The notes beneath the pieces are model-generated. The model worked only from the letters and a program-made list of their open reading frames with translations, was not told the origin of the DNA and made no database searches. From the NCBI GenBank assembly GCA_014799505.1, contig JAAVHV010000002.1:1-38957 (forward strand): a stretch of 38,957 nt of DNA. The letters run 5' to 3'. Both the position numbers and the translations under genes were made by a program. Origin of the DNA: Clostridiales bacterium (GTDB lineage Bacteria; Bacillota; Clostridia; Oscillospirales; Oscillospiraceae). Below are positions 6,717-17,296 of this stretch, piece after piece; position 1 is the first letter of the stretch, and every line of letters begins with the position of its first letter.

Positions 6717-6749
6717 CCGGGCGGGCTGCGGCCCGCCCGGCTTTTATTT
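6717..6749 (+). terminator. Rho-independent terminator after the P-loop gene
   Basis: A 10-bp stem CCGGGCGGGC/GCCCGCCCGG (6717-6740) with loop TGCG is followed by CTTTTATTT. It lies only about 20 nt before the nitroreductase ATG, so that gene must tolerate readthrough or have a promoter I cannot identify. Confidence 0.85.
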
Positions 6750-6764
6750 GAGGAGGAGATCACA

Positions 6765-7274
6765 ATGGATGCTGCTCAGACCATCCGCTCACGGCGGAGC
6801 ATCCGCAAATTCAAACCCGGCGTATCCATCCCCAGGGATGACGTGGAGAAAATGCTGGAGGCGGCCATGATGGCGCCCAGTGCCTGCAATACCCGGCCCT
6901 GGGAATTCTTCGTGGTGGAGAACCCCGACACAAAGGCCAAGCTCCATGCCGTTCACCCCTATGCCTCCATGCTGGAGACGGCTTCCTTGGCCATTGTAGT
7001 GTGCGCCCAGCCGGAGGCCCAGGAGGGCCGGTGTTCGGGCTTCTGGCCACTGGACTGCGGTGCGGCGGTGGAAAACCTGCTGCTCCAGGCGGCGGCGCTG
7101 GGCTATGGCGCCTGCTGGTGCGGCTGCTGGCCCCTGGAAGACCGGGCGGCGGCCGTCCGGGACGTGCTGGGGGCGAAGTCCGTCCCCGTGGCCCTCATCG
7201 CCGTGGGCGAACCCGACGAGGATCCCCCTGCCCGGGGCTTTTACCAGGCTGATAAAGTAACTTGGCTCCATTGA
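6765..7274 (+). CDS. Nitroreductase-family flavoprotein
   Basis: The 169-residue protein shows the nitroreductase (FMN) family pattern: N-terminal IRSRRSIRKFKPG with FMN-phosphate-binding arginines, MMAPSACNTRPWEFFVV, and GAAVENLLLQAAALGYGACWCG in the second half. These are usually dimeric FMN enzymes using NAD(P)H to reduce quinones, nitro compounds or flavins; the substrate cannot be inferred. GAGGAGGAG lies just before the ATG at 6765. An unusual cysteine cluster (GACWCGCW) is present. The next gene begins 26 nt downstream, so glgX may be cotranscribed. Confidence 0.92.
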   Translation: MDAAQTIRSRRSIRKFKPGVSIPRDDVEKMLEAAMMAPSACNTRPWEFFVVENPDTKAKLHAVHPYASMLETASLAIVVCAQPEAQEGRCSGFWPLDCGAAVENLLLQAAALGYGACWCGCWPLEDRAAAVRDVLGAKSVPVALIAVGEPDEDPPARGFYQADKVTWLH

Positions 7275-7300
7275 GCCGGATCAGGAAGGAAGATCGTATT

Positions 7301-9404
<2,104 letters not shown>

Positions 9405-9406
<2 letters not shown>

Positions 9407-9445
9407 AAGAATTCCCCGCCGGCCAGGCCGGCGGGGAATTCTTTT
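9405..9445. terminator. Bidirectional terminator between glgX and fhs
   Basis: A perfect 20-bp stem with a one-base centre: the arms at 9405-9424 and 9426-9445 begin AAAAGAATTCC and end GGAATTCTTTT. It supplies a T-run in both directions and starts inside the glgX stop codon (9404-9406). The fhs stop codon is at 9448-9450. Confidence 0.93.
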
Positions 9446-9447
9446 GC

Positions 9448-11112
9448 TTAAAACAGCCCAGAGATTACACCGTTTTCATCCACGTCGATCTTCTCCGCGG
9501 CGGGCACCTTCGGCAACCCCGGCATGGTCATGATGTCCCCGGTCTGCACCACCACGAAGCCCGCCCCGGCGGACACCTTCACCTTGGACACGGTGACGGT
9601 GAAGCCCTCCGGGCGGCCCAGCTTGGTCTGGTCGTCGGACAGGGAGTACTGGGTCTTGGCCATGCACACGGGCAGGGAGCCGAACCCCATCCCCTCCAAC
9701 CGATCCAGTTCCTTGGAGGCGGCGGCGGAATAGCTGACCCCCGCGCCGCCGTAGACCCGCTTGACGATGGCCTCGATCTTGTCCCGCAGGGGCAGATCCA
9801 GCTCGTAGGCGAAGCGGAACTCGTGGGGCTGATCGCACAGCCGCAGCACCTCCTGGGCCAGCTCGATGCCGCCGTCGCCGCCGCGGCCCCACACCTCGGA
9901 CAGGGCTACGTTCACGCCCAGCTCCCGGCACTTATCCCGGATGAGGGCCAGTTCCCCGTCGGTGTCGTTGACAAAGCGGTTGATAGCCACCACGCAGGGC
10001 AGGCCGTACACCTGGGTGATGTTCTCCACGTGCTTCAAGAGATTGGGCAGGCCGCGCTCCAGGGCCTCCAGATTTTCCGCGCCCAGATCGACCTTAGCCA
10101 CGCCGCCGTTATACTTCAGCGCCTTCACTGTCGCCACAACCACCACCGCGCTGGGATCCAGCCCCGCCGCCCGGCACTTGATGTCCAGGAACTTTTCCGC
10201 GCCCAGGTCGGCCCCGAAGCCCGCCTCAGTGACCACGTAATCCGCCAGCTTGAGGGCGGTGTCGGTGGCGGACACGGAGTTGCAGCCGTGGGCGATGTTG
10301 GCGAAGGGCCCGCCGTGGACCAGGGCAGGGGTATTCTCCAGGGTCTGCACCAGATTGGGCTTGATGGCGTCCTTCAGCAGCGCCGCCATGGCCCCCTGGG
10401 CCTTCAGGTCGGCGGCGGTGACGGGCTTGTCGTCGTAAGTGTAGCCCACGATGATGCGGCTTAGCCGCTCCTTCAAATCCTTCAGATCGTCGGCCAGGCA
10501 CAGCACCGCCATGATCTCGCTGGCCACCGTGATGTCGAAGCCGTCCTCCCGGGGCACGCCCTGCATCCGGCCGCCCAGGCCGTCCACGATGCTGCGCAGC
10601 TGCCGGTCGTTCATGTCCACGCACCGCCGCCAGGTGATCTTCTTCACGTCGATGCCCAGGGCGTTGCCCTGCTGAATGTGGTTGTCCAGCATGGCCGCCA
10701 GCAGGTTGTTGGCCGCGCCGATGGCGTGGAAGTCGCCGGTGAAGTGCAGGTTGATGTCCTCCATGGGCACCACCTGGGCGTAGCCGCCGCCCGCCGCGCC
10801 GCCCTTGACGCCGAACACCGGGCCGAGAGAGGGCTCCCGCAGGCACAGCAGCACGTTCTTGCCCAGCTTACTCAGCGCGTCCGCCAGACCCACGCTGGTG
10901 GTGGTCTTGCCCTCCCCGGCGGGGGTGGGGTTGATGGCGGTGACCAGGATCAGCTTGCCCTTCCGGGGCTTGGAGCGCAGGGGGCCGATGTCGATCTTGG
11001 CCTTCACCCTGCCATAGTGCTCCAGCAGGGCCTCGTCGATGCCGGCCTTTGCCGCCACCTGGCTGATGGGGAGCATTTGGGCGCTCTGGGCGATCTCGAT
11101 GTCGGTTTTCAC
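9448..11112 (-). CDS. fhs: Formate--tetrahydrofolate ligase
   Basis: The 554-residue protein is formyl-THF synthetase, making 10-formyl-THF from formate, THF and ATP. It feeds one-carbon metabolism and, in acetogens, the methyl branch of the Wood-Ljungdahl pathway. It has the P-loop [52 protein letters not shown] and the C-terminal [21 protein letters not shown]. The length matches the family (about 555). The start is a GTG at 11112, 7 nt after AAGGAGG. No folD or other Wood-Ljungdahl gene is adjacent, so the context supports general folate metabolism rather than proving acetogenesis. Confidence 0.97.
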   Translation of the reverse strand: MKTDIEIAQSAQMLPISQVAAKAGIDEALLEHYGRVKAKIDIGPLRSKPRKGKLILVTAINPTPAGEGKTTTSVGLADALSKLGKNVLLCLREPSLGPVFGVKGGAAGGGYAQVVPMEDINLHFTGDFHAIGAANNLLAAMLDNHIQQGNALGIDVKKITWRRCVDMNDRQLRSIVDGLGGRMQGVPREDGFDITVASEIMAVLCLADDLKDLKERLSRIIVGYTYDDKPVTAADLKAQGAMAALLKDAIKPNLVQTLENTPALVHGGPFANIAHGCNSVSATDTALKLADYVVTEAGFGADLGAEKFLDIKCRAAGLDPSAVVVVATVKALKYNGGVAKVDLGAENLEALERGLPNLLKHVENITQVYGLPCVVAINRFVNDTDGELALIRDKCRELGVNVALSEVWGRGGDGGIELAQEVLRLCDQPHEFRFAYELDLPLRDKIEAIVKRVYGGAGVSYSAAASKELDRLEGMGFGSLPVCMAKTQYSLSDDQTKLGRPEGFTVTVSKVKVSAGAGFVVVQTGDIMTMPGLPKVPAAEKIDVDENGVISGLF

Positions 11113-11313
11113 GGCGATTCCTCCTTATTTGGTTTCCATAACAGCAATCATAACTCCTGATACGGAGAGTTATCCACAGCTTCAACAGAGTTTTCAACAG
11201 CTTGAACACTTGCTATTTCAACGGGTCAGCAGAAACTTACATATTTATGCACAGCCCGAAACACTATTTTTTCACAAGCTAAAGCGCCAATTCAGTTGAC
11301 ATAACGCAAAATA
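11113..11313. other. A+T-rich intergenic region with three DnaA-box-like 9-mers
   Basis: Three sites on the plus strand match TTWTNCACA: TTATCCACA (11170-11178, the perfect consensus), TTATGCACA (11245-11253) and TTTTTCACA (11268-11276). The region separates fhs from tsaD, both on the minus strand, so it is the fhs promoter region. I could not pick a convincing -35/-10 pair. There is no dnaA/dnaN and no long AT-rich unwinding element, so this is not oriC. Confidence 0.5.
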
Positions 11314-12324
11314 TTACCCTCTGGAAATATCCAGGCCGGCTTTGGCGTTCAGCTCCCACCCGGCGGTGCGTCCCGCCAGGTACTCGTAATAGCCTTGGCT
11401 GCCAATCATGGCGGCGTTGTCGCCGCACAGCGACAGCGGCGGCAGCCACAGCTTGGCGCCTGCCTTTTTGCAGGCGGCCTCCAGGTCGGCCCGGATGCGG
11501 CTGTTTGCCGCCACGCCCCCCGCCACGGCGATCTTGTGATAGCCCGTCATGCGGTCGGCCTCCATTACCCGGGGAATGAGGGAGTCGGACACGGCGGCGG
11601 CGAAGGACGCCGCCAGATCGTGGAGATTCAGCGTCTCACCTTTTTGTTCCGCGTTGTGGATGGTGTTGAGCACCGCCGTCTTGAGCCCGGAGAAGGACAT
11701 ATCCAGCGGGTGGTCGGCCACATGGGCCCGAGGGAACACGAACGCCTTGTCGTTGCCGCCCTGGACCATTTTGTCCATAGGCCCGCCGCCTGGGTAGCCC
11801 AGCCCCAGCACCCGGGCGGTCTTGTCAAAGCACTCCCCCGCCGCGTCGTCCCGAGTGCCGCCCAGCACCTTGAAGTGGGTATAGTCCTGTACGTCCACCA
11901 GGGCGGTGGTACCGCCGGACACGCACAGGCACAGGAAGGGGGGCTCCAGGTCAGGGTGGGCGATGTAGTTGGCGGCGATGTGCCCCCGGACGTGGTGGAC
12001 GGGGAGCAGCGGCACCCCCAGCCCGAAGGCCACAGACTTGGCAAAGGACACCCCCACCAGCAGCGCCCCGATGAGCCCCGGGGCGTAGGTCACCGCCACG
12101 GCGTCAATGTCAGCCTTGGTAATGTTTGCTTGACGCAGCGCCTCGTCCGCCAGCCCGGAGATGGCCTCCACGTGCTTGCGGGAGGCGATCTCGGGCACCA
12201 CACCACCGTAGATGGCGTGCATATCCGCCGAGGATGCGATCACCGAGGACAGCACCGTGCGTCCGTCCTTCACCACGGCGGCGGCAGTCTCATCACAGGA
12301 GGATTCAAAGGCCAGAATATTCAT
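11314..12324 (-). CDS. tsaD: tRNA N6-adenosine threonylcarbamoyltransferase
   Basis: The 336-residue TsaD/Kae1/YgjD protein transfers threonylcarbamoyl to A37 of ANN-decoding tRNAs, together with TsaB and TsaE. It has MNILAFESSCDETAAAVV, the metal-binding HHVRGHIAANY, CVSGGTTALV, GLGYPGGGPMDKM, DMSFSGLKTAV and the C-terminal AVAGGVAANSRIR plus GDNAAMIGSQGYYEY. It lies at the end of a minus-strand set containing rimI, a classic association, but tsaB and tsaE are not in the window. A small membrane-protein gene ends 22 nt upstream, so cotranscription is likely. Confidence 0.97.
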   Translation of the reverse strand: MNILAFESSCDETAAAVVKDGRTVLSSVIASSADMHAIYGGVVPEIASRKHVEAISGLADEALRQANITKADIDAVAVTYAPGLIGALLVGVSFAKSVAFGLGVPLLPVHHVRGHIAANYIAHPDLEPPFLCLCVSGGTTALVDVQDYTHFKVLGGTRDDAAGECFDKTARVLGLGYPGGGPMDKMVQGGNDKAFVFPRAHVADHPLDMSFSGLKTAVLNTIHNAEQKGETLNLHDLAASFAAAVSDSLIPRVMEADRMTGYHKIAVAGGVAANSRIRADLEAACKKAGAKLWLPPLSLCGDNAAMIGSQGYYEYLAGRTAGWELNAKAGLDISRG

Positions 12325-12346
12325 CTAAATCACGCCCTTTCCTCTG

Positions 12347-12586
12347 CTATTTCTTATTGAAAACCCGGGGAATCATGGCCACCACCACACCCAGCCCTGT
12401 GGAACCCAAAAACTTGAGAAAGGCCATGTGGCGCAGGCTGGCGCCGAAAAAGTCCCCGTCAGCGGGATCCATCTTGATACGCAGGGACGGCACGCCAAAG
12501 CTCAGCAGACACCATGTTCCCACAAAAGCGAACAGGAACAGCAGCATGGTCAGCGCCCTGTCTGCCCACTCGTTTTTCTTGTTCAT
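12347..12586 (-). CDS. Small membrane protein of unknown function
   Basis: A 79-residue protein (MNKKNEWADRA...) with two hydrophobic segments: about residues 10-32 (ALTMLLFLFAFVGTWCLLSF) and 55-74 (FLKFLGSTGLGVVVAMI). A charged tail RVFNKK ends it. The ATG at 12586 overlaps the upstream GNAT stop codon (ATGA) and has AGGAGG 7 nt upstream; the TTG two codons earlier is less likely. The coupling implies coordinated production with the acetyltransferase. No family recognised. Confidence 0.8.
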   Translation of the reverse strand: MNKKNEWADRALTMLLFLFAFVGTWCLLSFGVPSLRIKMDPADGDFFGASLRHMAFLKFLGSTGLGVVVAMIPRVFNKK

Positions 12587-13215
12587 GTCCAATCCTCCTC
12601 ATCAAATTCCTCCACCCACGACCGTGCGGGATGGATCTCCTCGCCGGGACGCAGGGGAAGCTGGATATACTGCTCCATATGCGCCGGGGAAAAATACCCG
12701 GCGTACACCCCCCGGTGCATGGCCTCCACCCTGCGGTCATCCGTCTCCGGGCCCCGGTACAGGCAGTTGAAATGCACGCCAAACAGGGCGCACTCATAGT
12801 CCAGCACCCGGAAGCCGTTGCGCTCATAAAAGGCGATGCGCCTGCGGCGCAGGTCGTTCTCAGCGGGGTCGTCCGAGCAGGGAGCCGCGGGCTCAGGAGC
12901 CTCCGCCTCGCCGAAGAGCTGGCCGTAGCGCTCCACCAGCAGGGCCAGGATTTTCGTGCCCAGCCCGGCGTTTCGCAGCCCCCGGAGCACGCCGAAGTAT
13001 TCCAACAGCGCCCCCTCCCGATGCTCGGAAAGCCATACAATGGCGTAACCCACCGGCTCCCCGTTTTCCGTCACCAGCAAGGGTTCGTAACAACCCATGT
13101 CCATCAGCCGGAGCATGGCCGCCAGCGGCTTCAGCTCCGATTTGGGGAAGTCTACGGTCATCTCGTTTTGGTAGAGGGCGGTCAATTCGTCTTTATTCAG
13201 CAGCTGTAATTCCAT
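12583..13215 (-). CDS. GNAT-family N-acetyltransferase
   Basis: A 210-residue protein with a GNAT core: GYAIVWLSEHREGALLEYFG (central strands), RGLRNAGLGTKIL (the acetyl-CoA pyrophosphate loop, R-x-x-G-x-G/A type) and IAFYERNGFRVLDYE (C-terminal helix and strand). An insert rich in Glu, Ala and Pro (GEAEAPEPAAP) separates the CoA loop from the last motif. The substrate is unknown. It is the second acetyltransferase gene in a row after rimI, and its 3' end is translationally coupled to the small membrane protein. A hairpin (13230-13258) sits just before its AAGGAG site. Confidence 0.85.
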   Translation of the reverse strand: MELQLLNKDELTALYQNEMTVDFPKSELKPLAAMLRLMDMGCYEPLLVTENGEPVGYAIVWLSEHREGALLEYFGVLRGLRNAGLGTKILALLVERYGQLFGEAEAPEPAAPCSDDPAENDLRRRRIAFYERNGFRVLDYECALFGVHFNCLYRGPETDDRRVEAMHRGVYAGYFSPAHMEQYIQLPLRPGEEIHPARSWVEEFDEEDWT

Positions 13216-13229
13216 TGGGTATCTCCTTG

Positions 13230-13258
13230 GTTCTCCGCCCCCTCCGGGGGCGGAGAAC
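13230..13258. repeat. GC-rich hairpin immediately upstream of the GNAT ribosome binding site
   Basis: Perfect 13-bp arms GTTCTCCGCCCCC (13230-13242) and GGGGGCGGAGAAC (13246-13258) with loop TCC fill the rimI-GNAT gap. In the transcribed (minus) direction it is followed directly by CAAGGAG, not by Ts, so it is more likely an mRNA-stability or processing hairpin, or a palindromic repeat, than a terminator. It resembles in style, but does not match, the hairpin in the 21.9 kb tandem repeat. Confidence 0.7.
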
Positions 13259-13260
13259 GT

Positions 13261-13704
13261 CTAAAAAGTCAAGGTCATCAGGATCGCGTCCTCTTTCGGC
13301 GCGTCATAGTAGTTTTTCCGCCGCCCCACCGCCGCGAAGCTGTGCTTTTCATACAGGGCGATGGCGGGGGTGTTGGAGGCGCGCACCTCCAGCATAAGGG
13401 CGGACAGGTGCTCCCGGCCAAAGCCGGTGAGCGCCCCCAGCAGGGCGTCCGCCACCCCCCGGCGGCGGGCCTCCGGGGCCACGGCAATGTTGTCCAGGTT
13501 GCCCTCGTCCAGCACCACGGACAGCACAGCGTAGCCCAAAATCGCCCCGTCCTCCCCCTCCGCCAGCAGGATGGCGGTGTGGGGGTTGTCCAGCGCATCC
13601 CGGAACAGCTCCTCGCTCCAGGGGTCGGCGGGGAAGCAGTGCGTTTCCAGCGCGGCCACCTGGGGCAGATGGGCGGCGGTCATGGGTACGATGTGGAAGT
13701 TCAT
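13261..13704 (-). CDS. rimI: Ribosomal protein bS18-alanine N-acetyltransferase
   Basis: The 147-residue GNAT protein has the RimI pattern: MTAAHLPQVAALETHCFPADPWSEELF, LDNIAVAPEARRRGVADALL (CoA loop RRRGVA), LMLEVRASNTPAIALYEKHSFAAVGRRKNYY and DAILMTL at the end. RimI acetylates the N-terminal alanine of ribosomal protein S18. Its start overlaps the stop of the upstream phosphorylase gene (ATGA at 13704-13701). Presence in a transcript with tsaD fits the common tsaB-rimI-tsaD association. Confidence 0.93.
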   Translation of the reverse strand: MNFHIVPMTAAHLPQVAALETHCFPADPWSEELFRDALDNPHTAILLAEGEDGAILGYAVLSVVLDEGNLDNIAVAPEARRRGVADALLGALTGFGREHLSALMLEVRASNTPAIALYEKHSFAAVGRRKNYYDAPKEDAILMTLTF

Positions 13705-14453
13705 AGACGTGAGGCCACTTCCAGCGCCACCCGCAGGTACTTCTCATAGTCGGAAGCGGGCACCGCCCCCAGAGTGCGGGGGTCCCAGGCGTCCCCGTCC
13801 AGGCTGTCCTCGGCGTAGAAAAATTCGTACACTTCCGCACCCCGGAACTGCCCCACCGCCATGGCGGAGGCGCACTCCATATCCACGGCGATACAGCCGT
13901 CGGCGCGGCGCTTTTCCATGTTGTTCCGGGTCTCCCGGTAGAGGGCGTCGGTGGTCCACACCCGGCCCTTCACATAGGGGAGCTTCAGCTCGTCAAAGAC
14001 CTCCCCCAGCCGCGCCGCCGTGGGGATGTCCACATACTCGCCCACGGGCAGATAATGGTAGCTGACGCCCTCGTCCCGGTAGGCGGCGGTGGGCAGGATG
14101 AAGCGTCCGGCGGCAAGGGCGGCGTCCAGCACCCCGCAGGCGCCATACAGCAGCACCTTTTTCGCGCCCAGGGCAAGCGCCTCCTCCAGCAGCCCCGCCG
14201 TGCCCGCCCCGCCGATGAGGGTTTGGAACACGCCGATGTCCCTGTCATGCCAGCAAAGCCGGTAGACCGGGATGGGCCATCCGCCCCGGAGCGTGGCGGC
14301 GACCTCCGTCTCGCAGATGTCCCGCAGGGTCTGGAGGGACTTCTCCTCAAAGGTCATGATGACAATTTCCGGGAAGCCGTCCATAGGGCGGTACATGGCG
14401 GAAGGGGTTACAATTTCTTCGGAATTTGGGTCAAAGGTATCAAATAAGCTCAT
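13701..14453 (-). CDS. Nucleoside phosphorylase (PNP/UDP superfamily)
   Basis: The 250-residue protein fits the phosphorylase superfamily 1, with VYRLCWHDRDIGVFQTLIGGAGTAGLLEEALALGAKKVLLYGACGVLD (phosphate/ribose region), AYRDEGVSYHY, VWTTDALYRET and CIAVDMECASAMAVGQFRG, where the VDMECA motif holds the ribose-binding Glu. It should cleave a nucleoside with phosphate (salvage); uridine versus purine specificity cannot be read from sequence. An N-terminal extension of about 45 residues precedes the core. AAAGGAG lies before the ATG. It lies 15 nt after polA and overlaps rimI by 4 nt. Confidence 0.85.
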   Translation of the reverse strand: MSLFDTFDPNSEEIVTPSAMYRPMDGFPEIVIMTFEEKSLQTLRDICETEVAATLRGGWPIPVYRLCWHDRDIGVFQTLIGGAGTAGLLEEALALGAKKVLLYGACGVLDAALAAGRFILPTAAYRDEGVSYHYLPVGEYVDIPTAARLGEVFDELKLPYVKGRVWTTDALYRETRNNMEKRRADGCIAVDMECASAMAVGQFRGAEVYEFFYAEDSLDGDAWDPRTLGAVPASDYEKYLRVALEVASRL

Positions 14454-14468
14454 GCTGAGCGCTCCTTT

Positions 14469-17153
14469 CTAATGCGTCTCCGCCCAGGTGCGGCCCGACT
14501 TGGCATCGGCCACCAGCGGCACGGACAGCGCCGCCACCCCCTCCATCTCCTCCTGGAGCAGGGCCTTGACCTGCTCCGCCTCGCCCTCGGGGCACTCCAC
14601 GATCAGCTCGTCGTGAACCTGAAGGACTAAGCGGGCCTCCAGCCCCTCCGAGCGCAGGCGGCTGTCCACCTTTATCATGGCCAGCTTGATGATGTCGGCG
14701 GCGGTGCCCTGGATGGGCATATTCAGCGCCACCCGCTCCCCGAACGAGCGGGTGTTGAAGTTGGAGCTTTTCAGCTCCGGCAGCCAGCGCCGCCGCCCGT
14801 ACATGGTGGACACAAAGCCGTCCTCCCTGCCCCGCTCCACCACCCGGTCCATATAGGCGCGCACGCCGGAGTAGTGCTCAAAATACTTCTCCATATACTC
14901 CTTGGCCTGGGGGACGGACACGTGAATATCCTCGGACAGAGAGTAGGCGGAGATGCCGTACACGATACCGAAATTCACGGCCTTCGCCGCCCGGCGCAGC
15001 TCGGGGGGCACCTCATCCTGGGGAAGCCCGAACACCTGGGAGGCGGTGACGGTGTGGATGTCCACGCCGGAGTTGAAGCCGTCGATCATGGCGCTGTCAC
15101 CGGACATATGGGCAAGCAGGCGCAGCTCGATCTGGGAGTAGTCCGCGTCCACCAGCACCCTGCCCGCCGGAGCCACGAACATCTTCCGCATTTCCGCCCC
15201 CAGGGCGGTGCGCACGGGGATATTCTGCAAATTCGGCTCGGTGGAGCTGAGCCGCCCGGTGGCGGTGACGGTGTTCTGGAAGCTGGTGTGGATGCGCCCG
15301 TCGGCGGCAATGACCTTGCCCAGTCCTTCCACATAGGTGGAGTTCAGCTTGGTGAGCTGGCGGTAGTCCAGCACCTTGCCCACAATGGCGTGCTTGGGGC
15401 GGAGCTTCTCCATCACGTCCACGTTGGTGGAGTAGCCCGTCTTGGTTTTCTTCACCGGGGGCAGGCCCAGCTTCTCAAACAGGATACGCCCCAGCTGCTT
15501 TGGGGAAAGGATGTTGAACTGCTCCCCGGCCAGCTCGTAGATCTCCGCCGTCAGCGTGTCGATACCCGTTTGGAGCTGCTTGCCGAAGTCGGCCAGCGCC
15601 TGCCCGTCCACCAGCACGCCGATGCGCTCCATCCGGGCCAGCACCGGACACAGGGGCAGTTCAATGTCGGTGAGGACGGACATCAGGCCGAATTCCTCCA
15701 GCTTGGGCTTGAACAGGTCGTAAAACGCCTCGATCCAGGCGGTGTCCTCGTACCAGGCGGTCTGGGCCTTGAGGCCGTCGTCCAGCAGGGAGAAGGCCGT
15801 CTCGTCTTTATAGGCGGCATTCAGCTCCACATCCTTTTTGAAGTAGGACATGGCCAATTTGCGCAGCTCGTAGCTGCCCGCGGTAGGGTCTAAGAGGTAG
15901 GCGGCCAGCTCGGTGTCGAAGATGAAACCCTCCGCGCTGATCCCCTCGTCCAGCAGGGCGCGGCACAGCTCCTTGACGCCGTGGGTAACTTTCTTTACCG
16001 TGGGGCCGAACAGCGCTGCCAACAGGGCGTGGTAGTCCCCCTCGTAGCGGCTGGCGCGGATGTCGTAAAGATACTCCTGTTTCCCATCGTCCTCGGACAG
16101 GGACACCGCCACCCCCGCCAGCTCGGGCAGAGGCAGGACGGCCACGCAGTCTGCCACTTCCCACTTGGTGAGGGCCTGTTCAAAGTCCTGTGCCGTGAGG
16201 ACGTCCATGGCTGTTACCCGGACCTCCACCGGCTTCGCCTCGGGGGCGGAAACTGAGGGACCGGGGGTGAGCTTCAGCTTGTCGATGAACTTGTTGAACT
16301 CCAGCTGGAGCAGCTTCTGATACAAAACAGGGCCGTTGAAGGGTTGGCGGGCCGTATCCTCCGGGTGGAAATCCATGGGCGCGTCACAGCGGATGACAGC
16401 CAAATCATAGCTCATCCGGGCATCGGCCTCTCCCTCGGCCAGCTTCTTCACCACCCCAGGCTTGGCGGGGACACCGGGGGCCATGCAGATATCCGGCATA
16501 TGGTCGTAGAGGTGGTCGATGGTGTGGTAGAGTTGGATGAGGGCCATGGCGGTCTTCTCCCCTACGCCCTTCACGCCGGGGTAGTTGTCGGAGGAATCCC
16601 CCATCAGCGCCTTGAGATCGATCAGGTGGATGGGGTCGAAGCCGTATTCCTCCCGGAAGCCGTCGGGTGTGACGTTCCGGGTGGTGGTCTGGCCCATGCG
16701 GGTGGTGACCAGCTTGACGGTGGTGCGCTCGTCGATGAGCTGGAGGGAGTCCTTATCCCCGGTGACAATGACGGTGTTCCCGCCCTGGGCAGCGTTCACC
16801 CTTGACATGGTGCCCAGCAGGTCGTCCGCCTCCCAGCCCTCCAGCTCGTAGCGGCGGATGTTCATGGCGTCCAGCACCTCTTTCAGCACCGGCATCTGGA
16901 CGGCCAGCTCCTCCGGCATCCCCTTGCGCTGGGCCTTGTACTCCGCGAACGCCTTGTGCCGGAAGGTGGGGGCCCTCATGTCAAAGGTCACGGCCAGCCC
17001 CTCGGGCTGCTCCTCGTCCAGCAGCTTGAACAGGATGTTCAGAAAGCCGAAAATGGCGTTGGTGGGCAGGCCCTCCCGGGTGGTCAGGTTCTGGCTGACG
17101 CCGTAAAAGGCCCGGTTGACGATGGAATTGCCGTCGATGACCATGAGCTTCAT
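14469..17153 (-). CDS. polA: DNA polymerase I
   Basis: The 894-residue family A polymerase works in Okazaki-fragment processing and repair. It has the 5'-3' exonuclease/FEN domain (1 to about 290; MVIDGNSIVNRAFYG, EGWEADDLLGT, VTGDKDSLQLI, GVKGVGEKTA), a 3'-5' exonuclease-like domain (about 310-490) and the polymerase domain with motif A DADYSQIELRLLAHMSGD, motif B RRAAKAVNFGIVYG and motif C LVLQVHDELIVE. The first acidic exonuclease motif (DTE in E. coli) is replaced by CVAVLPLPELAGVAVSL, so proofreading is probably lost, as in Bacillus and Taq PolA. ATG at 17153 is preferred over GTG at 17162, because the GTG overlaps the GAGGTG ribosome binding site. Confidence 0.97.
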   Translation of the reverse strand: MKLMVIDGNSIVNRAFYGVSQNLTTREGLPTNAIFGFLNILFKLLDEEQPEGLAVTFDMRAPTFRHKAFAEYKAQRKGMPEELAVQMPVLKEVLDAMNIRRYELEGWEADDLLGTMSRVNAAQGGNTVIVTGDKDSLQLIDERTTVKLVTTRMGQTTTRNVTPDGFREEYGFDPIHLIDLKALMGDSSDNYPGVKGVGEKTAMALIQLYHTIDHLYDHMPDICMAPGVPAKPGVVKKLAEGEADARMSYDLAVIRCDAPMDFHPEDTARQPFNGPVLYQKLLQLEFNKFIDKLKLTPGPSVSAPEAKPVEVRVTAMDVLTAQDFEQALTKWEVADCVAVLPLPELAGVAVSLSEDDGKQEYLYDIRASRYEGDYHALLAALFGPTVKKVTHGVKELCRALLDEGISAEGFIFDTELAAYLLDPTAGSYELRKLAMSYFKKDVELNAAYKDETAFSLLDDGLKAQTAWYEDTAWIEAFYDLFKPKLEEFGLMSVLTDIELPLCPVLARMERIGVLVDGQALADFGKQLQTGIDTLTAEIYELAGEQFNILSPKQLGRILFEKLGLPPVKKTKTGYSTNVDVMEKLRPKHAIVGKVLDYRQLTKLNSTYVEGLGKVIAADGRIHTSFQNTVTATGRLSSTEPNLQNIPVRTALGAEMRKMFVAPAGRVLVDADYSQIELRLLAHMSGDSAMIDGFNSGVDIHTVTASQVFGLPQDEVPPELRRAAKAVNFGIVYGISAYSLSEDIHVSVPQAKEYMEKYFEHYSGVRAYMDRVVERGREDGFVSTMYGRRRWLPELKSSNFNTRSFGERVALNMPIQGTAADIIKLAMIKVDSRLRSEGLEARLVLQVHDELIVECPEGEAEQVKALLQEEMEGVAALSVPLVADAKSGRTWAETH

Positions 17154-17188
17154 AGGGGACACCTCGCTGATTTGATTGAGAATAGCTT

Positions 17189-17217
17189 AGTATACCACTT
17201 TTGGGAGATTTAAGCAA
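17189..17217 (-). promoter_or_regulatory. Promoter of the polA operon
   Basis: Minus-strand TTGCTT (17212-17217), 17 nt, TATACT (17189-17194). It starts the set polA-phosphorylase-rimI-GNAT-small membrane protein-tsaD. Confidence 0.7.
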
Positions 17218-17220
17218 GAC

Positions 17221-17294
17221 GGGCCGCCGTCCATCGTGGACAGCGGCCCAATAAATCAGGAGTTTAGCAAGCTCCAGTCTTCAGTCTTGCTAAA
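17221..17294 (-). terminator. Two hairpins downstream of the immunity-like gene
   Basis: TTTAGCAAG (17263-17271) pairs with CTTGCTAAA (17286-17294). Then GGGCCGC/GCGGCCC (17221-17249) encloses GTCCA/TGGAC with one mismatch. The second lies just before the polA -35. Neither is followed by a strong T-run on the minus strand, so termination is plausible but not certain. Confidence 0.5.
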
Positions 17295-17296
17295 GA

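Noticed and set aside
11113-11313. Replication origin
   Set aside because: Three DnaA-like boxes are present, but there is no dnaA/dnaN/gyrB context and no clear unwinding element.
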